Assembly (NCBI GenBank): GCA_951640195.1
Contig: OX621163.1
Location: forward strand, 2,790,001 to 2,854,000
DNA: 64,000 nucleotides
Direction of reading: 5' to 3'
Origin: Porpolomopsis calyptriformis
Lineage: Eukaryota; Basidiomycota; Agaricomycetes; Agaricales; Hygrophoraceae
Part shown: piece after piece, positions 22,280 through 31,333 of the stretch
How the letters are laid out: each line of letters starts with the position of its first letter
How positions within the stretch are numbered: the stretch's first letter is position 1
The notes under the pieces: model-generated
What the model saw: only the letters and a program-made list of their open reading frames with translations
What the model was told of the DNA's origin: nothing
Database searches by the model: none
Position numbers and translations under genes: made by a program

Positions 22280-22638
22280 TGTTAGACAGCAGTCTAGGGT
22301 TGATCGCAAGGTTTTACTTCAGGCTCTGGGTGTAGGGTTTTAAAGGGTTGGAAGACTACTGATTGGGGTGTTAATGAAAGAAACAGACTTATCCTAAGTC
22401 TATCTACTGCTAGCTTTATATACTAGCCAAGTATGAGTCATGCTGACTACGTGTGAGTCGTAACGACTATGGATGAGTCATGTAGATAAGGAGAGTGATG
22501 GCAGACTAAATATAGATATGGCTTGGTCACCTTCTATTACTAAGTGGAGCTTGGGTGGCTAAGCGGCTATTGATGTAAACTGTCTGATGTAAATAGGAAT
22601 AGACGAGCAAAGGAAAAAGAAAAAATATATCTCTGACA
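22280..22638 (-). repeat. Ty3-A 3' LTR
   Basis: TG...CA, 359 bp. In the sense direction, TGACTCA-type sites at 22480-22474 and 22440-22434 precede TATATAAAG at 22422-22414. The predicted transcript start near 22390 begins AAGTCTGTTTCT, the complement of the primer-binding site. Confidence 0.9.
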
Positions 22639-22917
22639 TTCACCTCCACAAAAAGGAAATTCGTCCCAAATTTTGAGGAGACCCTTCAAAGCGAAGGAAG
22701 GGTGTCAAGGGGAGGTGTAAAGGGATGGTAGAGGTGGGTAGAGGGGTGATGAGATGGGTGAGCGATGAAGAGGAGGGATGAGTGGATAGTTGTCGGATCA
22801 AAGACTATCCACTAGGTATACTTTTCCTCAACTCTCCAGTAGATATCACCTTCTCTAACCACACATCCAGAAGGGAGGCATAAGGAATACTGTTTGTTCG
22901 GGAACAGCATCCGGTCC

Positions 22918-23610
22918 CTAGGTCGCGCCATCATAAACTGGGGGTTGAAGCAGGTGTCCATCTGGGTCAAACCAGTGGTAACAGCCATCCAACTCCCGGG
23001 CACGTCGCAACCAAGTTTCAGCCAGCTCCCTACACATCACAGCATTCTCCTCCAGGTCAAGGATCCTTTTGTACTTGGCATCCATCATTGAGCGGTACCC
23101 GTTCCGGGCAGTATAGAGTCGGTTGGCAACGCGATGGATACGGTGCGAGATAGGGTCTTCGGGGATAGTGGGGGTGGTGACGTCGGATTCATCCTGGTCT
23201 GGTATAACCATCAAAAGTTGGCGCCCAACTTGGTACGCCTCCAGCCAATCTTCGAGTTGATTCTTCTTGTCGTCAAAGTCGCTGTCCTTGTTGAACGTGT
23301 ACCAGTGACGGTCGTAGTTGAGTTCGCATTGACGTGCTCCAGAGATAAAAGGGACATAGGTTTCGGGGCACCCAGATAGGTGCTCGACCTTGGCAAAGGG
23401 GAGCCCTCGGTAGTTACAATTTTGTCCCGGCTTGTCAATAGTATCGGTGCGTCGTCTCAGCTTCTTGAACTGTCAGGTAACTAAGACACTGTCAGACGAG
23501 GAAGAGGAGGAAGAGGAGTCAGGGGGAAGGTTGGAGGTAGAAGCAGTGGGGTTCCCTCGAGGTGGACGCCTCCCAGTCGACTTGCGAGCATAAAGAACTT
23601 GGCGGGGCAT
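22918..23610 (-). pseudogene. Ty3-A extra 3' ORF downstream of the chromodomain
   Basis: Same strand as pol, in the position where some Ty3/Gypsy elements carry env. It starts MPRQVLYARKSTGRRPPRGN at 23610, followed by a Ser-rich stretch, then an in-frame TGA near 23474. It continues open through CPETYVPFISGARQCELNYD and a helical segment NRLYTARNGYRSMMDAKYKR, ending HWFDPDGHLLQPP. About 230 codons. There is no signal peptide or membrane segment, so it is not an envelope protein. The family is unknown; helical/coiled-coil nature is inferred from composition. Confidence 0.5.
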
Positions 23611-23723
23611 TTCGTGCTTCTTTTGATGATTGTTGGGAAGGGGAAGTCCTTATAATCGTCGGAGATTGAAAAGGAGAAAAGAGGCTCAACGATCGTGATG
23701 TTGGTAGTATTTGTGAAAGAGAG

Positions 23724-26700
23724 TTAAATCGCCGCTTGAATAGACTTTTCATAATTCATTAAGACGTCTTTTGCGTGCTTGAGGTTCCATCGTGGTTCCC
23801 AGGTGGCTGCCTCTATCGGGTAGCCTTTCCACTTGATTAGGTATTGTCAGTTCCGTTTTCCTGGGGTGTGATTGAGAATACGTTCCACTTCATACTCAGG
23901 CTCTCCTTCGATCACATCCGGAGGTGGTCGGAGATTGTCATCTTCTCCAATCGGGGGGTGGAGATCGAGATTCTCTTCTAGAGCCTTGAGTAGTGAAACG
24001 TGAAACACGGGATGAATCCTCCATGACAGCGGTAGCTTTAGTCGGTAAGCCACAGGCGATACTTGTTTTAGGATTATAAAAGGTCCAAGCTGGCGGACAT
24101 CCAGTTTCTTCACGGGCCGGCCAGTTTTCAAATTCTTGGCATCAAGCCAGACCCTTTGTCCTTCGTAAAACGTGGGTTCCTTTTGACGTTTTCGATCGGC
24201 ATAGAGCTTCATTGAGTTAGTGGTCTTTTGGAGAGACTCTTCAGCGTTCTCTCTAGCCCTAGTGAGCTGCACATAAAACTCGTTGGCATCGGGATTTGAG
24301 GTTTGGGTTGGAACTGATAAGGGGGTGTGAGGGTGTCAGCCATATTCAAGCCAGAAGGGGGATTGGTGAGTGGAGGAATGTTCTCGGTTGTTATAAGCGA
24401 ACTCCACCGGAGCTAACCAATCTTTCCAATCGTCTTGCATGAAGTTAGTGTAGAGCCGTATGTACTGCTCTAACTCTTGATTGGTTCATTCAGTTTATCC
24501 GTCTGTTTGGGGGTGATAGGTGGTAGAAAGCCCAGAAGTGGTTCCTAGGAGTTCGTTCAATGACGTAGCGAATTTTGATGAGAACTGGGTTCCTCAATCA
24601 GTAATGATCTTCTCTGGCCATCCATGGTGCTTCCAGACATGTTCTTGAAATAGCGCAGCAGTTCCTTTAGCAGACAGGTTTCCAGTTGTTGGGATGAAGT
24701 GAGCCCGTTTGGTGAATCTGTCCACCACAACTAGAATAGCATCAAATCCTTTTGAGTTAGGGAGTTCCACGATAAGATCAGCAGTGATCTGTTGCCACGG
24801 TTTAGTAGGAGGGGGTAACGGTTGGAGAAGTCCAGTGGGTTTCTGTGGATAAACCTTGGTCTGTTGACAAGCAAGGCAGGACTTCACATAATTGGTGATA
24901 TCTTGTGGGGCACCTTCCCATGTATAATTACGGAGGAGCAGTTCCTTCGTCTTCTCAATGCCGGGATGGCCACCAGTGGGTGTGTCGTGGGTCAATCAAA
25001 TAATTTCTGTGCGCAAAGATACGTCCTTTGGCACAACTATACGATCTCCAGCATCGCGCACAATGCCATCTACGTGGGTGTATCCGGAAGAGGGATCTTC
25101 AATTTTGGCCATGATCTCGAGAGGTAGGGGGGAATGACAACAAAGCTTGGATAAAAAGTTGGGGGACGATAAACTGATAATCGCATTGATGAAAAGCGCA
25201 TTGACAAAAAGTTCTTTTGGCAGAAGGACCTTGTCCTCCACCTCCTCATAAGACTCCGGGTAATGATCTGGACGTTTGGAGAGTCCATCAGCCTTATTCT
25301 TGATTCTAGGCTGGTAGCTGATTCTGAACCAAAAGCGAGCTAAAAACTCAGACCATCTAGCCTGGCGTCTGGAGAGCTGATGACTGGTCATGAAGTATTG
25401 GAGGGACTGGTTGTCAGTCTTGATCATAATGGGTTGCCATGTCCCTTGCAGAAGGTATCTCCATTCATTCAAGGCAGATATGATAGCTAAAAGCTCTTGG
25501 TCATGGGTGGGGTAATTTCGTTCAGCTGGGAGGAGGGTCTTGGAGTAGAAACCAATGGGGTGCCAATCTTCTTCGTCATTCTCTTTCTGGGTTAAGACTG
25601 CACCCAGTGCAACACCAGAAGCATCCGTCTCCAGAAGGTAAGGAAGATTTGGCTTTGGGGTCCTCAAAACAGGAGCAGAGGTAAGCGCATTCTTGAGGGT
25701 ATCAAAAGCACGTTGTTGCCTAGGAGTCCAAATCCATTCTTGATCCTTTCGTAGGAGCTCATTAAGAGGATGAGCAATCAGGGAGTAATCGTTGATAAAC
25801 CTCCGCCAAAAGTTGGCAGTGCCAAGGAAGGATTGGAGATCTCGTTTCTTCTGAGGGATAGGCCAGGTTCTGATCGCCTCAACCTTCTTGGGGTTAATAG
25901 CGATGTGGCCTTTAGAGATCATCATCCCCAGATAAATCACTTCCTTTTTCTCGAACTGGCACTTGACAGGTTTGCAGGACAGTTGATTCTTCTCCATGAT
26001 CTCTAGAGTTTGTTCCGTCCAATAGGTGAGTTCAGTGAGGTCCTTTCCCATGATCAGGATATCATCAATATAGATATGGACCTGCTTGGAATCGATAACC
26101 TCTTTGAAGAGAACGTCGATCATTCATTGGAAGGAGGCAGGTGAGTTTCGCATTCCAAAGAACATAATGGTGGGCTCGAACAGCCCTCGTCGAGTGTTGA
26201 AGGCTCCTTTCCATTCATCTCCTTCTTTGATACAAATATTGTTAAAGCCCCATCGGATATCCATGACTGTGAACAGTTCCGCTTCTGATAACTTGGTCTG
26301 TTGAATAATCTCAGAGATGAGAGGTAAGGGATAGGCGTCTGGGATTGTGTGAGCATTCAGATAGCGATAGTCTTGGATTGGACGTAGTCCAGCATCTTGT
26401 CCTTGGGCATTAACTTCTTCACCTTTGGCAGCAAAGAAGAATGAGGCAGCTTGTTTGGAGTTTGATCGTCGTATTCGTCCACTTGCAAGTTGTTCCTCCA
26501 GGAACTCATTCAGCTTCCCCTGTTCATACTCAGTGAGTTTGTACACCTTTCCGATTTTGGGTTTAAAGGTAGGTTCGAGATCGATTGCATGGTCAAATTC
26601 TGGTCGTCGTGGGGGAAGTTCATCAAAGGTAGTTTTCATAAACACCTTCCAGTGCCTCCAGTATTTCTTCAGCACATACTTCTTCATATCTTCCTCCATG

Positions 26701-27305
26701 GTAGTGGGTCTTGCATAGTCCCCCAGTGAGACCAATCTGATAATCTTGGTGTAGGAGTCGCCATTCAATGTAGAGCCTACTCATGACACTATCACTCCAG
26801 CCTGAGAAGTCTTGGTTGGGGCCACAGTCTGACGTGAAGTCAGTGTTCCAGCCTTCCAGTCAACCAGGGGATCGTTACGTTTGAGCCACAGGTAGCCGAG
26901 GATAACCTGTATCATATCTCCTAAATTTGTCACTTCCAAATGGGTTCGTTCCCTAGGAAAATCCGGCGTCTCCATCCACAGGTCTACAGCATATTTGATG
27001 GGACCTCCTCAGTTGTCTGTCCCATCTGCGTTCCGCACAGGGATTGGTCCTTCCAATCGATAAAAAGGGATATCGCGCTCCTGCATGAAATTCCAGTTTA
27101 TAAAGCATCCAGAGGTGCCAGAGTCTATCAATGCACTGGCGGCAATTTGTCTACCAGTGTCTGTGGTTTCCAACCAAAGGGGTATGGTTAAAGCTTCTTC
27201 GCTCGAATCAAGTGCACCAAGAATTTGGGAAATAGATTGCATAGGGATAGTGGTACACATAGAAAAGGAGTCCGCAACGCACGAGCTATTGTCCGGACTG
27301 TTCAA
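23724..27305 (-). pseudogene. Ty3-A pol: protease, RT, RNase H, integrase, chromodomain
   Basis: One frame throughout, broken only by nonsense codons. Protease ALIDSGTSGCF; reverse transcriptase FFGMRNSPASFQ and YIDD in HIYIDDILIMG; RNase H LLETDASGVALG and IKTDNQSLQYF; integrase zinc domain HDTPTGGHPGIEKTKELLLR then SCLACQQTK; catalytic core VDRFTKRAHFIPT and IITD-stop-GTQF; C-terminal VWLDAKNLKTGRPVKKLD and HPVFHVSLLK; chromodomain YLIKWKGYPIEAATWEPRWN. Stops: TGA before GGP, after VIVS, after FQ, after TEII, after IITD, in NHTPGKRN-stop-QYLIKWK, and TAA/TGA in the DGQTERTNQ region. Most replace conserved Arg or Gln. Pol is entered from gag by a -1 frameshift. Confidence 0.9.
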
Positions 27306-27311
27306 AAACCC
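27302..27311 (-). other. Ty3-A -1 frameshift site before the gag stop
   Basis: Sense strand CAG GGT TTT TGA in the gag frame. The heptamer G GGT TTT (27311-27305) has the canonical X XXY YYZ form, and pol is open in the -1 frame across it. Confidence 0.75.
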
Positions 27312-28759
27312 TGTTTCTCCAAAGCTCTCTTCAGCTCTTCTTTCCTCTTAGGCTCCCAGTTGACGATACCACACTTCTCGAAATCTTGATGAGAATCTTC
27401 ATTGGAGTTGACCTCCTCAATTGAGGCTGAGGTCTCCAGAACTCGAACGTTTCTCCCTCGACTAGGTTTCTTTCCTCCACGACCTCTAGCTGCTGGGGTG
27501 AAGGAGCAGCTTCCAGAACCAGAAGTACTCGTCCTAGGAGCATTGGGACAAGAACTGGCAAAGTGGCCAAATCGTCCACAGTTGAAACATGCTCCTTTGG
27601 GAATTCCTCCTAGTGAAGCAGGCTTTTCTTCTTGTTTGATTCTGGGGGCAGCAGGGTTGGAATAGGTGGAAGGACCAGCAGGTGGTCCTTGTCGGTAGGG
27701 GGTGTTGGTGATGCGAGTGTTACAAGTTTGGGGCTTAGAAGATGTTCTAGCCAGGAATTCTCGATGTCGTCTGTCAAGTTCTGCAGCACGAGACTGCCAT
27801 TCAAAGAGGGTGGTGGGTTGACGATCTGAGAGGTAGATCTGTCACAAAAGGGAGGGGTTGAGTCCATCTTTATATAAAGTCACCGAAGCTTCTTGTCCGT
27901 ATCCAGTATCATGGGCCCATCAATTGAAATTGATGTTGTACTCCTCTGCACTCTTGTTGAACTGCTTGACATCCTTGATCTTCAGTTGAGCAGTTGACTT
28001 GGGGTCCAAGTCTCCAAAGTCTCGGGTGAGGGCTTGTTCAAAGACAGCCCAATCGGCACCAACCCAGTTCAACGTTGTGTAAGCGTCCACTTGACGCTCA
28101 GCCCATGGTTCTGCATTTCCTCCAATCATAAACGACAAGGCATAGATAATCTTGTCGGCCTCTGAGATTCCTGGTCATCCCAAATGATTCAACTTCACTT
28201 GACGCAGGAAGTTGCAGAGCTTGGTGGGATCACCAGAGAATTCGTCAGGAGGGTTCATCTTGATCTTGGCAGGGGCAGGGGCAGGGGCAGGGGCAGGGAC
28301 AGGTTGGGGGAATACTGGGGGTGCTTGGAAGGGTTGGGGAAATGGCCCAAGAGGGGCAGGGACAGGTTGGGGGCCTATGAGGTTGGCCATCAATACTTGA
28401 AGTTGTTGTTTGATTCTATGACTCGCTTGCGCTTGGTCTTGTTGGACCTGCAGCAATTGTTGATAATCCTGCTTCATGATCTCAAAGGCTACGCGTGGAT
28501 CTTCTTCTTCATCCTCATCATTGTCCTCAGCTTGACCTTTCCCTTTTGAGGGAGAGGGACCTACTTGTTCTTCTTGTTCTTGTTCTTGTTCTTCTTGGGC
28601 AGGGTCAACTGTCTCATCAGGGATGGGAGCTGGGGCAGGAGGGAGAGAGCCTTCCTGGGAGAGAGGGATAGCAGGGTGAGGGATAGTGGATGATGAACGA
28701 GTCAAAACCATTGGTGGAATGGTGGCAGTTGGATATTGGGGGGCTTGACGGGAATACAA
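27302..28759 (-). pseudogene. Ty3-A gag with zinc knuckle
   Basis: Starts near 28759 (MYSRQAPQYPTATIPPMVLT) with an acidic Gln/Glu region and an APAPAPAPA repeat. The capsid-like part reads MNPPDEFSGDPTKLCNFLRQ and DKIIYALSFMIGG. The nucleocapsid knuckle is CFNCGRFGHFASSC, followed by a basic RGRGGKKPSRGRN segment. It ends ALEKQGF at TGA 27304-27302. Three earlier in-frame TGA codons (after NHLG, NFN and PSLL) make it non-functional as it stands. Confidence 0.88.
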
Positions 28760-28879
28760 GGGGAGAGAGCAAGCCTAATCGATGTTAATGTCTGGGTGGT
28801 GAAATTGATCTCGTGGGTGAAGACCTTCAGCACTGGCCAGACAGAGTAGGGGTTGTATAGTGTGGAGTGAGCAAGAAGG

Positions 28880-28891
28880 AAGTCTGTTTCT
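28880..28891 (-). other. Ty3-A primer-binding site (self-priming type)
   Basis: Sense AGAAACAGACTT directly follows the 5' LTR. Its exact complement occurs inside the LTR at the predicted start of the transcript (22379-22390, and 28991-29002 in the 5' LTR), as in self-primed Tf1/sushi elements. Confidence 0.7.
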
Positions 28892-29250
28892 TGTTAGACA
28901 GCAGTCTAGGGTTGATCGCAAGGTTTTACTTCAGGCTCTGGGTGTAGGGTTTTAAAGGGTTGGAAGACTACTGATTGGGGTGTTAACGAAAGAAACAGAC
29001 TTATCCTAAGTCTATCTACTGCTAGCTTTATATACTAGCCAAGTATGAGTCATGCTGACTACGTGTGAGTCGTAACGACTATGGATGAGTCATGTAGATA
29101 AGGAGAGTGATGGCAGACTAAATATAGATATGGCTTGGTCACCTTCTATTACTCAGCGGAGCTTGGGTGGCTAAGCGGCTATTGATGTAAACTGTCTGAT
29201 GTAAATAGGAATAGACGAGCAAAGGAAAAAGAAAAAATATATCTCTGACA
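28892..29250 (-). repeat. Ty3-A 5' LTR
   Basis: 359 bp. It differs from the left LTR at GTTAACG versus GTTAATG and at CTCAGCGG versus CTAAGTGG; two of the three differences are CpG transitions. Confidence 0.9.
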
Positions 29251-30482
29251 GCAGCTCTGACAATGGCACCAGCAATCATCATTGCAAATGCTCGGCCTGG
29301 ATAGTAAGTTCAATTTACATCAACATCGCCTTCCAATCACTTGTACGCCAACAGCTATGGATTGAAGGGCAGCGCCATCATCCATGACATGATTTACCGT
29401 CTATTCAATCCAACTACCACCATGAGCAAGGCAATATTGCCATTAAAGTTCACAGCATTTGCAGCTTATGTTCTCATACCATTTGTTGGCCGCTCCCTGA
29501 TTGCTGAAGATCTTGACTGTCCTATGGAAGAGGCTCATCTGGTCATGCTCTCGAGTAGTGATGTGGGACAAGGTATGCATCCTTTGGATGACAATGATGA
29601 GGAGGTAGAAGATATCTTTGCACAAAACTGCTATTTGGCTCACTGGGAAAGGGTTCAGGTATGTACTCTTGCATTGTACAAACATTTCTCTCCGCCTTTA
29701 CATGCATCCAGGTGGCTACTACCGTGGACAAGCAGTCTATGCCATATGGCCAGCCCAACAGACATCCGCTGCCGAGGATGGTCAAGGTGTGATCTGATGC
29801 AAAACCTCTTCACCTGTTCATTCTACTCTTTTATTTTCGCAGCAGAAAAAGCTGGGATAGCCAAAGTCACGCTCAAAATTCACAAGCTATACAGTATTGC
29901 TGCAATCCCTCACATGCAAACTTCATTCATGTCTAGATGCACCTTCATTCTCTCAGCTGCTCCAACCATCCCATTTTCCACATTCCAGGGCTCTCTTGTG
30001 TATAATACTCTGGCCAAGTCTTCTTGATGCTCTTGGCCATCCGTGATGGACTTTCTGTTGCTCTCTAGCATCTGCTATCTGTCTTGCAGCTTTTTCCTTC
30101 CCCAGGATGTCAACTGCAGTCTCTGGCTAACACCAGCTGATAATCCGTGTCATACTTGTATGCAATTAATTGACTTTATAATTGTAAATCATTCCCAATG
30201 TGCATGTTAATCATTCCTGATGCTGCATATAAATCATTGAGCAAGCCTGCTACAATTCAGTGCCGGGTGGCTTATTATCAGTGACATGTATCTATATTAC
30301 AATGCTGAAAGCACTGTTATTAAATGACAAACTCGCTACTATTCAAACAAAAAAATGAGACCTTCAGTGATTTTTTCGTCACTGGAAAATTCAGTGACTT
30401 CGTTATTAATCAGTCAAGTAGCTGACTTTTTTCGGTGATTTCAGACACTGCTTTTCATTGATTCTACTTCCTACAGTGTGTG

Positions 30483-31333
30483 AAGACCAACAGACTTCGA
30501 AACAACATATAAGGTATTCACAAGACTAGCTACACAGCCAAATAATTGACTGTAATTTTACTCTAAGCTAGTGTGCGATAACTTGTGAACAAATTTATGA
30601 TCATGGCGTGATACTTGAGCATGCAGTGCCCAAGAGTCCACAGCTTTACGCAGTGTGTGGTCCCTGCTTGTAGTCAGCCCACTGTAAAAAATCATCGGCT
30701 GCAAATGGGGAGATATGATATTTCTCAATACTAGCTACATACACCAGCACTTCGGTATGATATTTCTCAACACTGGGGACATACACTAGCACTTAGGTAT
30801 GAAATAACAGTAGATACTATATGTATATGCTGATAAGGTGCAAAGGTCAAATTCAAGATGCAACACATGATAAAAACAGTACTCACCCAAGCTATCAACC
30901 ATGGGATGTAGATGGATAGAGCGAAGATTAAATAGACTGGGGAGTAATTGCAAGAGGATTCATCAATGTTGGTAGGAATCTGGGAGAAGTAGTGAGTGTG
31001 GGGGTTGGGGGCAGGGGGGATGCAAGGTGGTTGTGGTTGTGGTTGTGGTTGGGATTGAAGGGACTTAGTAAAAAAAAACAAAATTGAACCATCACACATA
31101 AAATCGCTCACATGACACACAGTCACATGACACACATGACAATTTCAATACAAAACTGTGAGCTGGCATGCGCTCCGCCTATGCAGACCACGCATTGGCT
31201 GGTAATAATCACTGGTCATAGGCAGCCCAGAGCTGTGGATTGTTGATTTCACATGCTGCCTGTCGCCATTTGAATTGTTCAGTAAAGTCCAAATTGCTTA
31301 TAGGTAACCCACAATCCTAATTTTGGCTGTGTA
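30483..31333. other. Non-coding remnant between the CACTA and IS630-like elements
   Basis: About 850 bp, no gene. It has a tandem pair of 42-bp units (30714-30755, 30756-30797) starting TATGATATTTCTCAA and containing TAGCACTT-like motifs, a (GGTTGT)n stretch near 31027-31052, and repeated CACATGACACA near 31110-31140. It may be the transposase-side subterminal region of Plavaka-2. Confidence 0.4.

Larger units (their letters stand above)
22280..29250 (-). mobile_element. Ty3-A, chromodomain Ty3/Gypsy retrotransposon (6.97 kb)
   Basis: Two 359-bp LTRs (22280-22638, 28892-29250) differ at only about three sites. Target-site duplication GCAGC at 22275-22279 and 29251-29255. Coding direction is minus: gag (28759 to 27302), pol in the -1 frame (27305 to 23724) ending in a chromodomain, then an extra 3' ORF (23610 to 22918). 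It is inserted in the CACTA accessory gene. Confidence 0.95.
18562..29792 (+). pseudogene. Accessory gene of the CACTA element, split by two retroelement insertions
   Basis: Divergent from the transposase. Exon 1 (18562-18662) reads MPKPSNTKLNPSNKIDDLST and continues as a coiled coil. Later exons give CAPPMGYNLQDAMG, LAMRHLDPSKTMNR and EEYPFLEKYEEGWPIRDFLS to about 19160, where the 1.7-kb LTR-like unit sits. After 20875 the gene resumes with an acidic segment, a basic AKPSTQKGKQAAKAPAKAP segment (from 21170), and LCPSEDCRNKIVRVNRELRV then KNGWPTDIDFRSLP and IKDLRGKTYTTLKALKRFAA, cut at 22279 by Ty3-A. It resumes at 29256 (LTMAPAIIIANARP), then YYGLKGSAIIHDMIYRLFNP, AYVLIPFVGRSLIAEDL and EEVEDIFAQNCYLAHWE, and ends at TGA 29790-29792. 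A CAA to TAA-type stop (21555) and TAA/TAG codons in exons 2-3 make it dead. The LCPSEDC...NGWPTDIDF part faintly recalls RTC4-like domains; the function is unknown. Confidence 0.7.
14965..30478. mobile_element. CACTA/Tnp2 DNA transposon, 15.5 kb with nested insertions
   Basis: Left end CACCGTAGGAAGTA (14965), right end the inverse of CACTGTAGGAAGTA (ends 30478). The ends continue with matching GAAAAACAGTG / GAAAAGCAGTG and many dispersed CAGTGA subterminal motifs (14990-15250, 30260-30470). TGTG flanks both ends (14961-14964 and 30479-30482). It carries a Tnp2 transposase (minus) and a divergent accessory gene (plus). Removing the 1.7-kb LTR-like unit and Ty3-A leaves about 6.8 kb. Confidence 0.85.
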
